A DNA stretch of 64,000 bases from Bugula neritina (GCA_964035545.1 OZ037766.1:12347722-12411721), one strand, 5' to 3'; numbered from the stretch's first letter, positions 47,661 through 62,355 are shown. The notes: generated by a model from the letters alone, not told the origin. Made by a program: numbers and translations.

Positions 47661-50600
47661 ACATCACCACACTTGAGAGTCAAATATCTACCAGTAGAAA
47701 AGGATAAAGCTTGTCTTACAACACTGAATCTACAATGTATATTCCAATAGGGAAGCGACTAATGCATGAAACAAATGAGCTAGATTGTTTCTAAACTGAA
47801 AGATAGTCCCAATACAGACATAACAGCACACAAGAATAACTCTGCATGCATTTTATCAGCTTTGCATGAATTTAAAGTTTTCAAAATAAAGAATACTTAG
47901 CAAGGCTTTTTTACTGAAGGAGTTGATGTTAAGCAGGCTTTTGTAAAAACTTATTGCCTTACATTCTGATAGGATTGAACCTACAGTAAAAATGACTGAA
48001 ATTACACAATAATCTCTCAGCAAGCCATTACCTCAACATCTCCAAGACATATCAAATTGGCAACATTTCAAATCTCAAACTTGCCTTACAACTTCAATTT
48101 TATTACATTTCAGTTTATGAACCAACTATCTAAACCATTTTGACAGTAATGCTTATGTAAAAAGTTGATCACTCTTTGATACAAAACATTTTAAAACAAT
48201 ATTGTCTGTACAACTGGTTATTCACACAATATCAAATGAAATAATGTATTATTTTCTGTTAAAATTTCATCAATACAATTCATGATTAAAATATCAGCAC
48301 TACTGTAGAATGTGATATATTTTACACATGCAAGCAAAGCAATATCTAGATTATTATAAAAGCAACACATAAAAATATATAAATCAATGTCTATAAGTTA
48401 AAGTAAAGGCAGCTTATTAAAGAATATTTTGTGTACAGAGATGAGTGTATAAGTATGGAACATATCACATTATGTTTAATGGACACAAATAATAATGCCA
48501 TGAGACTATGGTTATAGAATTAAAATAACTTTTCTATCTGCCAAACATAACTTAATATTAATAAGACACTATTTATAAATGATTGATAATGCTACTGATA
48601 CTTTGGTAGCTAATTTTTTTAACAACAAAACTTCTATGACAATATCTAAAAGAAAAATTAGATGAATAAAACATTATTAAAATATCTACTTAAATATATA
48701 TCATATTGATAATAAATATAAGAAAATTAAAGTTGATGTCAAATTAAATGCATAAAACGTTTTCTAAATTAGCAAAAGACAACTTCAAGTTGAAAGTTAT
48801 ATATTGCTGTAGTTGTAGCTGCTGAATCTATCAAATCTTGTATAAGAAACATATTATTATTATGGCACGATAATCTCTTAAGAGTAACCATTTCTTATTT
48901 TGCATATTAGAAGAGATAAATAATTGCATAATTATTGCCTCATTCTGTACAAGTCAGTAGCTTTACTATTCATATATTAGAAAAAGCAATTATTTTAGAC
49001 TGTCCTATGTAGAACGTAATTGCTAGTAAACAAGCCATGTATTACTATTTTGCTAGTATTCGACTATTTTGCTCTAAGATATACTAATTAAATATTACAA
49101 AAATTCTTTTATTTGCTTCTGGTTGAGAAAAAGATTAAAGAAGCTTGTCAGAAAATCACTATTTCTAACTCTGAAGAAATGCACAGTCATCATGGGGGCA
49201 GAGGTTTATAACTTTGATAGCTAATGATCCAAAAGATCATATTATTTTGAAAAAAAATTTAACTCATGCAAATAATTGCTGCTAAAGTCCTATTATTGTG
49301 TATATCAAGGGTTGTGATGAAAGAGTTTTTATTGTTGCTAGCCAATAATGAATTGTGATGTCGTACAACAATGGTACGTATCTCAAAGTGTATTAACTAA
49401 AATATTGTCAATATAGAACAAATTTAAACTCAAGTGTATGTACTATATAATATTTATCTGCATGCCAATAGATCTCTCAATTTACATTCTAATACTAATA
49501 CTGAAGAAAAAGTAAATAAAGTTAAACTGCATTAACCCATTAGCTGCTTCTCACACAACACAGAGCAGATAACCCAATAATTTTCAGGCAAGTAAAGTTT
49601 ATAAATTTATATATATTTTAGTTGTAAGCAATCAATTTCACACCAGCATTTTAAAGTTGATGTTTTTTTATTGAATAAGATATAATTTTATTTTTGGTAT
49701 TCTCACTTATATGTGATATAGGTTTTGTGGAATTCCTATCTGTTGAATACCTTAAAAAGTCTAAGATGCAAACGTGCAGTGTCAATGTTTAGGTATAAAG
49801 TTGGCTTACAATGATAGACAAAATTGAGTTGAAAAGGTTAAATCTAAAACTATGTAAGCCGTCTATACCAAGTTATATTACTAAATAAGAAAGTTTGTAC
49901 GCTTATACGTATTTAGTTTATATAATCAGGAGTCTGAACACTTTGTAGAGTTTGAGATATACAAACTATTTTCTAATCAACTCCAATATTACATTACCAC
50001 ATTGAAGGTCTCATTTTAAGGTTAACTCCTGTGAAAAGCGTGAAAAATTTAATCTTGTAGTTACTATAAAAAGAAAAAATGGCAAGGTTTTACATATAAG
50101 CCTTTAAATTAACTCAGGGGTCTAAAACTGAAAACAAGTTCTGCTTTTTATATTAGCATTGTTTTTGTAAACCCTTCTTCCTTTCAAACAATTTCAAAAT
50201 TTAGTCTAAAAAAAAGGCACTGCAAGTTTATGTGTTTAAATACAGTGGAGCCTTTAAAATTTGCTCAACAAATCCTACAGCTGCAAAGAATTTGTTTCCA
50301 TGCAACTCTCTATCTTAGAATATTTGCAAAAGCAGTAACAGCACTTTTTATATTTTATACTAGCTTTTAAGTCTGGGCAAACGTATTCACAAATTACTTT
50401 TAGCTTTTGAGGGGTGGCAATAATATCATCAACTAATTTGCTTAAACAAACAAGAGTGGATAACTCATAATAGCTTTACTTGCAAAGAAATCACATTAAA
50501 CTAGAGCCTTATGAGAAGAGCAAGAAACCTTTGTAGTGTATACAAATTTGACGTTATGCTGTGAGCAAGTATTTACTTTATGCAATGCTTAACTCCAATC

Positions 50601-51589
50601 AGAATTTAAAATTTTGAATTGATACACTTGAGGATACTCACAGGAATTAACTCAAATTTATTAACATTGAATTGAAATCTCAAGGTTAGTTATCAACAGT
50701 TAATTGGTAGCTGTTTAGATCTCTATTAGTATCTGTTTACTTTAAACTTCTTTAGGTTTTTTATTTTTCATGGATTTTCTTGCTAATAGTTCTAAAATTA
50801 TGTTAATTGTAGCATTGAGCACTTCATGGGCATTTCTTTGTTACAAGAACTGATTCACTCATTATTTTATAATAGTAGCCAAACTTGAAACATGTTTCAT
50901 AACAGAAGTATTCTTGTGCTTGTTATTTAAACATAAATATTCTTAATAAACTTAGTTTTTGCTTTTACATGCAAGGTTATTAAAAGAAAAAAGATGCCAA
51001 AAGAAGATAAAACCTAGTTTGAAAACCCTGATGTTTAAATAATAATATTATTCCGAAGTATAATAAAACTAGTATACAGTTTAAAAATAATACTTTACTA
51101 GAATGACGCAGTATTTTAAATTCTTTCCTGTATGCACTGCTCAAATTTCACCAGTCAATTATTTATATAATTAATACTTCCTCTGTAGTATGTTAACGTT
51201 AATTATCTTAAGTTAATAAACATTATTCTCATAATAACTAATTAGACAGTAATACATTATTATAAACATATTGTCCAAACCTTCATTTTTGGTTTAAAAT
51301 CTACCAACAAACAAATATTGATGTTGGATTTGTTTTTTTCTAAATAACTGGGGAAAAAGTTTAAAAACAATTTAACTTTTCAGATTTTGTAATAAGAAAG
51401 GTGATAATTATGTGAATTATGTAAAATTTGAAGTTTATTGCAAAAAAAATTAATTACATCAACAGCTAATTTTTTTTGTTTTATGGCTGAATAACTCTAT
51501 TGAAACATACTTTGTCAAAAGTTATTTATTTTCATATTTTATACAAGCGCATATATCATGTACATGTTGTACTTCTAAACAATTTTTTT

Positions 51590-51885
51590 TCACAGGTCTG
51601 TTGGAAGTTATTATAGCCTCTTTACCCAGAACAATGTGTACAATTTCTGCGAGATAAAAATGGGAAGTCAGGCTAAATAATACACTGCATGTTCTTCCCA
51701 GTGTCTTTTCCATCACCATTCTCTTTCACTTTCTGCAGTAATACTGTTTCATCCTTTCGAAAATGACAATGATGCAAGTCTCAAGCTGCTACTACCCTGC
51801 TACAATCAGCTCTATGTCGTAACAGAAGCAGCACACTATCTACACTACTTATATTCTGGCACCAATATGCATGGGAGTGTGTAAC
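51590..51885 (-). pseudogene. Broken copy of ankyrin exon 12 in unit 2
   Basis: 51815-51880 matches repeat 15 (AGAAGCAGCACACTATCTACACTAC, ATATGCATGGGAG). The segment at 51590-51660, coding AEIVHIVLGKEAIITSNRPV, may be the repeat-16 half. Not translatable as a whole. Confidence 0.75.
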
Positions 51886-52011
51886 TCTGTTGCAGGTGAA
51901 AGGTCACAATGGTGTAGACTAGTTTGTCTTAAAGTACAGCATGTTTTACACATTCATTACTTTACTCCTTGCATGTCTGCTTTTTCTATGAATTTCAAAA
52001 CCTCATCATCT

Positions 52012-52345
52012 AGTACATACCATGAAAGTCTTTATTCATTGGCTTTGAACAGAAGTTCATCAGTCAGCTTGACCATGCATGTGCTCCTCCCACCTTTCAT
52101 CACAATCTCATCTTCTACCATCATCTCATCTTCCACCACCATATCATCTTTTACCATCTTCACTTCTTAGCACAACGATTTTCTTTCACTTTGATGAGAG
52201 CCAAACCTATTGTGTAGGGCTAAAATAATAGCCGGCAAATCACTCTAGTTGGTCCAGTTACCACATCAGGTGGGATGACAAATCAGATCTTGTGCTGACA
52301 TCCCCGCACTTCTGGCATCCACCAAAAAACTGATACGGAAGCAAA
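52012..52345 (-). pseudogene. Broken exon 51 + exon 50 pair, unit 2 copy a
   Basis: Starts with the exon 51 donor region TAGTACATACCATGAAAG (gene: TAGTACATACCATCAAAG). Then come the 18-base repeat and the ZU5-N fragment at 52225-52345. The intron between the two exons is collapsed. Confidence 0.85.
52105..52160. repeat. 18-base minisatellite in exon 51 pseudo-copies
   Basis: About three units of CTCATCTTCTACCATCAT with variants. The same tract occurs at about 47402-47458, 52705-52755, 57388-57440, 62122-62172 and 62718-62768. It codes an acidic VEDEMM run on the minus strand and is not in the parental exon. Confidence 0.8.
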
Positions 52346-52629
52346 AATATGATGGTACACATACATCATCACACTTGAGAGTCAAATATCTACCAGTAGA
52401 AAAGGATAAAGCTTGTCTTACAACACTGAATCTACAATGTATATTCCAATAAGGAAGCGACTAATGCATGAAACAAATGAGCTAGATTGTTTCTAGACTG
52501 AAAGATAGCTCTAATACAGACAACAGCACACAAGAATAACTCTGCATGCATTCTATCAGCTTTGCATGAATTTAAAGTTTTCAAAATAAAGAATACTTAG
52601 CAAGGCTTTTTTGCTGAAAGAGTAGATGT

Positions 52630-52945
52630 ATAGCAGGCTTTTGAACAGAAGTTCATCAGTCAGCTTGACCATGCATGTGCTCCTCCCACCTTTTATCACA
52701 ATCTCATCTTCTACCATCATCTCATCTTCCACTACCGTCTCATCTTTTGCCATCTTCACTTCTTAGCCCAAAGATTTTCTTTCACTTTGATGAGAGCCAA
52801 ACATATGGTGTAGGGCTAAAATAATAGCCGGCAAATCACTCTCGTTGGTCCAGTTACCACATCAGGTGGGATGACAAATCGGATCTTGTGCTGACATCCC
52901 TGCACTTCTGGCATCCACCAAAAAACTGATACGGAAGCTAAAATA
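52630..52945 (-). pseudogene. Broken exon 51 + exon 50 pair, unit 2 copy b
   Basis: Duplicate of copy a, 596 bases to the right, without the donor flank; its 67-codon open stretch (52556-52759) is a by-product of the acidic repeat. Confidence 0.85.
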
Positions 52946-55900
52946 CATCATCACACTTGAGAGTCAAATATCTACCAGTAGAAAAGGATAAAGCTTGTCT
53001 TACAACACTGAATCTACAATGTATATTCTAATAAGGAAGCAACTAATGCATGAAATGAATGAGCTAGATTGTTTCTAGACTGAAAGATAGCCCTAATACA
53101 GACAACAGCACACAAGAATAACTCTGCATGCATTCTATCAGCTTTGCATGAATTTAAAGTATTCAAAATAAGGAATACTTAGCAAGGCTTATTTACTGGA
53201 GGAGTTAATGTTAAGCAGGCTTTTGTAAAAATACCCTGCCTTACATTCTGATAGGATTGAACCTACAATAAAAATGACTGAAATCACACAATAATCTCGC
53301 AGCATGCCATCACCTCAACATCTCCAAGACATATCAAACTGGCAACATTTCAAATCTCAAACTTGCCTTACAACCTCAATTTTATTACATTTCAGTTTAT
53401 GGAACAACTATTTAAACCATTTTGACAGTAATGCTTATGTACAAAGTTGATCACTCTTTGATACAAAACATTTCAAAACATTATTGTCTGTACAACTGGT
53501 TATTCACACAATATCAAATGAAATAATGTATTATTTTCTGTTAAAGTTTCATCAATACAATTCACGATTAAAATATCAGCACAACTGTAGATTGTGATAT
53601 ATTTTACACATGCAAGCAAAGCAATATCTAGATTATTATAAAAGCAACACATAAAAAAAATATATCAATGTCTATAAGTCAAATTAAAGGCAGCTTATTA
53701 AAGAATATTTTGTGTACAGAGTTGAGTGTATAAGTATGGAACATATCATATTATATTTAATGGACACAAATAATAATGTCATGATATTATAATTATAGAA
53801 TTAAAATAACTTTTCTATCCACCAAACATAATAAGTTAATAAGTTAATATTAATAAGACACTACACCAGTTTATAAATGATTGATAATGCTACTGGTACT
53901 TTGGCAGCTGAATTTGCTCGTAATAAAACTCCTATGACAATATCTAAAAGAAAACTTGTACAAATAAAAAATTGGTAAAATATCTACCTAAATATATATC
54001 ATATTGATAATAAATATAAGAGAAGTAAAGTTGCTGTCAGATTAAATGCATAAAAAGGTTTTCTAAATTAGCAAAAGACAACTTCGAGTTGAAAGTTATA
54101 TAATGCTGCAGTTGTTGCTGCCGAATCTATCAAATCTTGTATGAGAAACATAATGTTATGACATAATAATCTCTGAGGAGTAACTATTTTTTTTTCATAT
54201 TAGAAGAGATAAATAATTGCATAATTGTTGCCTCATTCTTTATAAAGTCAGTAGCTTTATTATTCATATATTAGAAAAAGCAATCATTTTAGACTTTCCT
54301 ACATAGAAAGTAATGCTAGTAAACAAGCCATGTATTACTATTTTGTTAATATTCTACTATTTTGCTCTAAGATATACTAATTAAATATTACAAACATTCT
54401 TTTATTTGCTTCTGGTTGAGAAAATGATTAAAGAACCTTGTCAAAAAACTGCTATTTCTAACTTTGAAGAAATGCAAAGCCATCATGGGGGCAGAGGTCT
54501 ACAACTTAATGATCCAAAAGATCATATTATTTTGAAAAAAAATTTAACTCATGCAAATTGCTACGAAAGCCCTATTACCATGTATATCAAGGGTTGTGAT
54601 GAAAGAGTTTTTATTGTTGCTAGCCATTAATTAATTGTGATGTCATACAACAATGGTACGTATCTCAAAGTGTATTAACTAAAATATTATCAATTTAAAA
54701 CAAATTAAAACTTAAGTGTATGTACTATATAATATTTATCTGCATGCCAATAGATCTCTCATTTTACATTCTAATACTAGTACTGAAGAAAAAGTAAATG
54801 AAGTTAAACTGCATTAACCCATTAGCTGCTTCTCACACAACCCAGAGCAGATAACCCAATAATTTTCAGGCAAGTAAAGTTTATAAATTTATATATATTT
54901 TAGTTGTAAGCAATCAATTTCTTACCAGCATTTTGAAGTTGATGTTTTTTTATTGAATAAGATAATGTTATTTTTGGTATTCTAACTTATATGTGATATA
55001 AGTTTTGTGGAATTCCTATCTGTTGAATATCTTAAAAAGTCTAAGATGCAAACATGCAGTGTCAATGTTTAGGTATAAAGTTGGGTTACAATGATAAACA
55101 AAATTGAATTGAAAAGGCTAAATCTAAAACTATGTAAGCCGTCTATACCAAGTTATATTACTAAATAAGAAAGTTTGTATGCTTATACGTATTTAGTTTA
55201 TATAATCAGGAGTCTGAGCACTTTGTAGAGTTTGAGATATATAAACTATTTTCTAATCAACTCCAATATTGCATTACCACATTGAAGGTCTCATTTTAAA
55301 GTTTACTCCTGTGAAAAACATATGAAAAATTTAATCTTGTAGTTGCTATAAAAAGAAGAAATGACAAGGTTTTATAAGCCTTAAAATTAACTCAGGGGTT
55401 TAAAACTGAAAACAAGTTCTGGTTTTTATATTAGCATTGTTTTTGTAAACCCTTCTTCTTTTCAAACAATTTTAAAATCTAGTCTCCAAAAAAGCACTGC
55501 AAGTTTATGTGTTTAACTACAGTGGAGCCTTTAAAATTTGTTCAATAAACCCTACAGCTGCAAAGAATTTGTCTCCATGCAACTCTCTATCTTAGAATAT
55601 TTGCAAAAGCAGTAACAGCATTTTTTATATTTTATACTAGCTGTTAAGTCTGGGCAAACGTATTCACAAATTACTTTTAGCTTTTGAGGGGTGGCAATAA
55701 TATCATCAACTAATTTGCTTGAAGTAACAAGAGTGGATAACTCATAATAGCTTTACTTGCAAAGAAATCTTATTAAACTAGAGCCTTATGGGAAGAGCAA
55801 GAAACCTTTGTAGTGTATACAAATTTGACGTTATGCTGTGAGCAAGTATTTACTTTATGCAATGCTTAACTCCAATCAGAATTTAAAATTTTAAATTGAT

Positions 55901-56875
55901 ACACTTGAGGATGCTCACAAGAATTGATTCAAATTTATTAACATTGAATTGAAGTCTCAAGGTTAGTTCTCAACGGTTAATTGGTAGCTGTTTAGATCTC
56001 TATTAGTATCTGTCTACTTTATACTAATTTAGGTTTTTTATTTTTCATGGATTTCTTTGCTAATAGTTCTAAAATTATGTTAATTGTAGCATTGAGCACT
56101 TCATGGATATTTCTTTATTACAAGAACTGATTCACTCATTATTCTATAATAGTAGCCAAACTTGAAACATGTTTCATAACAGAAGTATTCTAATGCTTGT
56201 TATTTAAACATAAATAATCTTAATAAACTTAGTTTTTGCTTTTACATGCAAGGTTATTAAAAGAAAAAAGATGCCAAAACATGTGCAAGATAAAACCTAG
56301 TTTGAAAACCCCAATGTTTAAATAATAATATTCAGAAGTATATTAAAACTAGTATACAGTTTAAAATGTTATTTTACTAGAATGACGCAGTATTTTAAAT
56401 TCTTTCCTGTATGCACTGCTCAAATTTCACCAGTCAATTATTTATATAATTAATACTTCCTTTGTAGTATGCTAACGTAAATTATTATTAAGTTAATAAA
56501 CATTATTCTTATAATAACTAATTAGACAGTATTATTATAAACATATTGTCCAAACCTTCATTTTTGGTTTAAAATCTACCAACAAACAAGTATTAATGTT
56601 GGGATTTGTTTGCTTTTAAATAACTGGGAAAAAGTTTAAAAACAATTTAACTTTTCAGATTTTGTAATAAGAAAGGTGATAATTATGTGAATTATGTAAA
56701 ATTTGAAATTTATTGCAAAAAAAATTAATTACATCAACAGCTAAATTTTTGTTTTAAGGCGGAATAACTCTATTGAAACATGCTTTTTCAAAAGTTATTT
56801 ATTTTCATATTTTATACAAATGCATATATTATGTACATGTTGTTGTACTTCTGAACAATTCTGTTTTTTTTTCAC

Positions 56876-57160
56876 AGGTCTGTTGGGAGTTATTATAGCC
56901 CCTTTACCCAGAACAATGTGTACAATTTCTGCGAGATAAAAATGAGAAGTCAGGCTAAATAATATACTGCATGTTCTTCACAGTGTCTCTTCCATCACCA
57001 TTCTCTTTCACTTTCTGCAGTAATACTGTTTCATCCTTTCGAAAATGACAATGAAGCAAGTCTCAAGCTGCTGCTACCCTGCTACAATCAGCTCCATGTC
57101 GTAACAGAAGCAGCACACTATCTACACTACCTATTTTGGCACCAATATGCATGGGAGTGT
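56876..57160 (-). pseudogene. Broken copy of ankyrin exon 12 in unit 3
   Basis: 57085-57160 matches repeat 15 (AATCAGCTCCATGTCGTAAC). Same layout as unit 2. Confidence 0.75.
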
Positions 57161-57289
57161 GTAACTCTGTTGCAGGTGAAAGGTCACAATGGTGTAGACT
57201 AGTTTGTCTTAAAGTACAGCATGTTTTCCACATTCATTACTTTACTCCTTGCATGTCTGCTTTTTCTATGAATTTTAAAATCTCATCAT

Positions 57290-57625
57290 CTAGTACATAC
57301 CATGAAAGTCTTTATTCATTGGCTTTGAACAGAAGTTCATCAGTCAGCTTGACCATGCATGTGCTCCTCCCACCTTTTACCACAATCTCATCTTCTACCA
57401 TCATCTCATCTTCCACTACCATCTCATCTTTTGCCATCTTCACTTCTTAGCCCAACGATTTTCTTTCACTTTGATGAGAGCCAAACCTATAGTGTAGGGC
57501 TAAAAATAATAGCCGGTAAATCACTCTAGTTGGTCCAGTTACCACATCAGGTGGGATGACAAATCGGATCTTGTGCTAACATCCCTGCACTTCTGGCATC
57601 CACCAAAAAACTGATACGGAAGCTA
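57290..57625 (-). pseudogene. Broken exon 51 + exon 50 pair, unit 3 (single)
   Basis: As unit 2 copy a, with the donor flank kept. Only one pair is present in this unit. Confidence 0.85.
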
Positions 57626-60600
57626 AAATATGATGGTACACATACATCATCACACTTGAGAGTCAAATATCTACCAGTAGAAAAAGATAAAGCTTGTCTT
57701 ACAACACTGAATCTACAATGTATATTCCAATAAGGAAGCGACTAATGCATGAAACAAATGAGCTAGATTGTTTCTAGACTGAAAGATAGCCCTAATACAA
57801 ACAACAGCACATAAGAATAACTCTGCATGCATTCTATCAGCTTTGCATGAATTTAAAGTTTTCAAAATAAAGAATACTTAGCAAGGCTTTTTTGCTGAAG
57901 GAGTTAATGTTAAGCAGGCTTTTGTAAAAATACCCTGCCTTACATTCTGATAGGATTGAACCTACAATAAAAATGACTGAAATTACACAATAATCTCTCA
58001 GCATGCCATCACCTCAACATCTCCAAGACATATCAAACTGGCAACACTTCAAATCTCAAATTTGCCTTACAATTTCAATTTTATTACATTTCAGTTTATG
58101 AAACAACTATTTAAACCATTTTGACAGTAATGCTTACGTACAAAGTTGATCACTCTTTGATAAAAAACATTTCAAAACAATATTGTCTGTACAACTGGTT
58201 ATTCACACAATATCAAATGAAATAATGTATTATTTTCTGTTGAAGTTTCATCAATACAATTCATGATTAAAATATCAGCACTCCCGTAGAATGTGATATA
58301 TTTTACACATGCAAGCAAAGTAATATCTAGATTATTATAAAAGCAACACATAGAAAAATATATACCAATGTCTATAAGTCAAATTAAAGGCAGCTTATTA
58401 AAGAATATTTTGTGTACAGAGATGAGTGTATAAGTATGGAACATATCATATGTTTAATGGACACAAATAATAATGTCATGAGACTATGGTTATAGAATTA
58501 AAATAACTTTTCTATCTGCCAAACATAATAACTTAATATTATTAAGACACTATTTAATACCAGTTTATAAATGATTGATAGTGCTACTGGTACTTTGGCA
58601 GCTGAATTTTCTAGTAATAAAACTCCTATGACAATATCTAAAAGAAAACTTGTACAAATAAAAAATTGGTAAAATATCTACCTAAATAATTATATATCAT
58701 ATTGATAATAAATATAAGAGAAGTAAAGTTACTGTCAGATTAAATGCATAAAACTTTTTCTAAATTAGCAAAAGACAACTTCGAGTTGAAAGTTATATAA
58801 TGCTGTAGTTGTAGCTGCTGAATCTATCAAATCTTGTATGAGAAACATAATGTTATGACGTAATAATCTCTTAAGAGTAACTATTTTCTCTTTTTCATAT
58901 TAGAAGAGATAAATAATTGCATAATTATTGCCTCACCCTGTATAAAGTCAGTAGCTTTATTATTCATATATTAGAAAAAGCAATTATTTTAGACTTTCCT
59001 ACATAGAAAGTAATTGCTAGCAAACAAGCCATGTATTACTATTTTGTTAATATTCTACTATTTTGCTCTAAGATATACCAATTAAATATTACAAACATTC
59101 TTTTATTTGCTTCTGGTTGAAAAAATGATTAAAGAAGCTTGTCAAAAAACTGCTATTTCTAACTTTGAAGAAATGCAAAGCCATCATGGGGGCAGAGGTC
59201 TATAACTTTGATAGCTAATGACCCAAAAGATCATATTATTTTGAAAAAAAATTTAACTCATGCAAATTGCTACGAAAGCCCTATTATCATGTACATGTAT
59301 ATCAAGGGTTGTGATGAAAGAGTTTTTATTGTTGCTAGCCAATATAATGAATTGTGATGTCATACAACAATGGTACGTATCTCAAAGTGTAATAACTAAA
59401 ATATTGTCAATTTAAAACAAATTCAAACTCAAGTGTATCTACTATATAATATTTATCTGCATGCCAATAGATCTCTCAATTTACATTCTAATACTAATAC
59501 TGAAGAAAAAATAAATGAAGTTAAACTGCATTAACCCATTAGCTGCTTCTCACATAATTCAGAACAGATAACCCAATAATTTTCAGGCAAGTAAAGTTTA
59601 TAAATTTATATATATTTTAGTTGTAAGCAATTAATTTCTCACCAGCATTTTGAAGTTGATGTTTTTTTATTGAATAAGATAATGTTATTTTTGGTATTCT
59701 AACTTATATGTGATGTAGGTTTTGTGGAATTCCTATCTGTTGAATACCTTAAACAGTCTAAGATACAAACATGCAGTGTCAATGTTTAGGTATAACATTT
59801 GCTTAATTCAATGATAGACAAAATTGAATTGAGAAGGCTAAATCTAAAACTATGTAAGTCGCCTATACCAAGTTATATTACTAAATAAAAAAGTTTGTTT
59901 CCTTATAGCTGTTTAGTTTATGTAATCAGGAGTCTGATCACTTTGTAGAGTTTGAAATATACAAACAATTTTCTAATCAACTCCAATATTACATTACCAC
60001 ATTGAAGGTCTCATTTTAAAGTTTACTCCTGTGAAAAACATATGAAAAATTTAATCTTGTAGTTGCTATAAAAAGAAGAAATGACAAGGTTTTATAAGCC
60101 TTAAAATTAACTCAGGGGTTTAAAACTGAAAACAAGTTCTGCTTTTTCTATAAGCATTGCTTTTGTAAACCCTTCTTCCTTTCAAACAATTTCAAAATCT
60201 AGTCTCTAAAAAAAAGCACTGCAAGTTTATGTGTTTAACTACAGTGGAACCTTTAAAATTTGTTCAATAAATCTTACAGCTGCAAAGAATTTGTTTCCAT
60301 GCAACTCTCTATTTTAGAATATTTGCAAAAGCAGTAACAGCACTTTTTATATTTTATACTAGCTTTTAAGTCTAGGCAAACGTTGTATTCACAAATTACT
60401 TTTAGCTTTCGAGGGGTGGCAATAATATCATCAACTAATTTGCTTAAACAAACAAGAGTGGATAACTCATAATAGCTTTACTTGCTAAGAAATCATATTA
60501 AACTAGAGCCTTATGAAAAGAGCAAAAAACCTTTGTAGTGTATACAAATTTGACGTTATGCTGTGAGCAAGTATTTACTTTATGCAATGCTTAACTCCAA

Positions 60601-61604
60601 TCAGAATTTAAAATTTTAAATTGATACACTTGAGGATACTCACAGGAATTAACTCAAATGCATTAACATTGAATTGAAATCTCAAGGTTAGTTATCAACA
60701 GTTAATTGGTAGCTGTTTAGATCTCTATTAGTATCTGTCTACTTTATATTTCTTCAAGTTTTTTATTTTTCATGGATTTTTTTGCTAATAGTTCTAAAAT
60801 TATGTTAATTGCAGCGTTGAGCACTTCATGGGTACTTCTTTATTACAAGAACTGATTCACTCATTATTTTATAATAGTAGTTAAACTTGAAACATGTTTC
60901 AGAACAGAAGTATTCTTGTGCTTGTTATTTCAACATAAACATTCTTAATAAACTTAGTTTTTGCTTTTACATGCAAGGCTATTTAAAGAAAAAAGATGCC
61001 AAAACATGTGCAAGATAAAACCTAGTTTGAAAACCCCAATGTTTAAATAATAATATTCAGAAGTATATTAAAACTAGTAGGTATACAGTTTAAAATGTTA
61101 TTTTACTAGAATGACGCAGTATTTTAAATTCTTTCCTGTATGCACTGCTCAAGTTTCACCAGTCGATTATTTATATAATTAATACTGCCTCTATAGTATG
61201 TTAATGTTAATTATTATTAAGTTAATAAACATTATTCTTATAATAACTAGTTAGACAGTATTATTATAAACATATTGTCCAAGCCTTCATTTTTGGTTTG
61301 AAATCTACCAACAAACAAATATAATTGATCATGTTGGATTTGTTTTTTTCTAAAGAACTGGGGAAAAAGTTTAAAAACAATTTAACTTTTCAGATTTTGT
61401 AATAAGAAAGGTGATAATTATGTGAAATATGTAAAATTTGAAATTTATTGCAAAAAAATTTAATTACATCAACAGCTAATTTTCTTTGTTTTATGGCTGA
61501 ATAACTCTATTGAAACATACTTTGTCAAAAGTTATCTATTTTCATATTTTATACAAGCGCATATATCATGTACATGTTGTACTTCTAAACAATTTTTTTT
61601 CACA

Positions 61605-61885
61605 GGTCTGTTGGAAGTTATTATAGCCTCTTTACCCAGAACAATGTGTACAATTTCTGCGAGATAAAAATGGGAAGTCAGGCTAAATAATATACTGCAT
61701 GTTCTTCCCAGTGTCTTTTCCATCACCATTCTCTTTCCCTTTCTGCAGTAATACTGTTTCATCCTTTCGAAAATGACAATGATGCAAGTCTCAAGCTGAT
61801 ACTACCCTACTACAATCAGCTCCATGCCGTAACAGAAGCAGCACACTATCTACACTACCTATTCTGGCACCAATATGCATGGGAG
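61605..61885 (-). pseudogene. Broken copy of ankyrin exon 12 in unit 4
   Basis: 61818-61885 matches repeat 15. The open stretch 61532-61762 is nearly the same as in unit 2 and reflects recent duplication, not selection. Confidence 0.75.
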
Positions 61886-62029
61886 TGTGTAACTCTGTTG
61901 CAGGTGAAAGGTCACAATGGTGTAGACTAGTTTGTCTTAAAGTACAGCATGTTTTCCACATTCATTACTTTACTCCTTGCATGTCTGCTTTTTCTATAAA
62001 TTTTAAAACATCATCGATCATCTAGCACA

Positions 62030-62355
62030 TACCATGAAAGCCTTTATTCATTGGCTTTGAACAGAAGTTCATTAGTCAGCTTGACCATGCATGTGCTCCT
62101 CCCACCTTTCATCACCATCTCGTCTTCTACCATCATCTCATCTTCCACCACCATATCATCTCTTACCATCTTCACTTCTTAGCACAACGATTTTCTTTCA
62201 CTTTGATGAGAGCCAAACCTATTGTGTAGGGCTAAAAATAATAGCCGGCAAATCACTCTAGTTGGTCCAGTTACCACATCAGGTGGGATGACAAATCAGA
62301 TCTTGTGCTGACATCCCCGCACTTCTGGCATCCACCAAAAAACTGATACGGAAGC
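62030..62355 (-). pseudogene. Broken exon 51 + exon 50 pair, unit 4 copy a
   Basis: Same layout as unit 2 copy a, offset by 10012 bases. Confidence 0.85.

Larger units (their letters stand above)
42800..47933. repeat. Array unit 1 (old, diverged)
   Basis: Shares with unit 2 landmarks such as CTGAATCTATCAAATCTTGTA (42855 against 48825). Substitutions and indels are numerous. It holds the fullest set of pseudo-exons, including an exon 52 copy absent from later units. Confidence 0.85.
47934..53217. repeat. Array unit 2
   Basis: 5.28 kb. Contains two copies, 596 bases apart, of the ZU5 pseudo-exon pair (starts 52044 and 52640). Confidence 0.88.
53218..57915. repeat. Array unit 3
   Basis: 4.70 kb, with only one ZU5 pseudo-exon pair (57290-57625), which explains its shorter length. 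Confidence 0.88.

Noticed and set aside
51871-52170. 99-codon plus-strand frame (and 104 codons at 57136-57450)
   Set aside because: Antisense to the ankyrin pseudo-exons; low-complexity Ser-rich end comes from the complement of the VEDEMM repeat.
52556-52759. 67-codon open frame repeated at 62569-62772 and similar at 47230-47454
   Set aside because: It is a broken exon 51 copy opened by the acidic minisatellite, then recently duplicated. Repetition reflects tandem copying, not selection.
54406-54630. 74-codon plus-strand frame in unit 3 spacer
   Set aside because: Interrupted in the homologous positions of units 2 and 4, so not a maintained gene.
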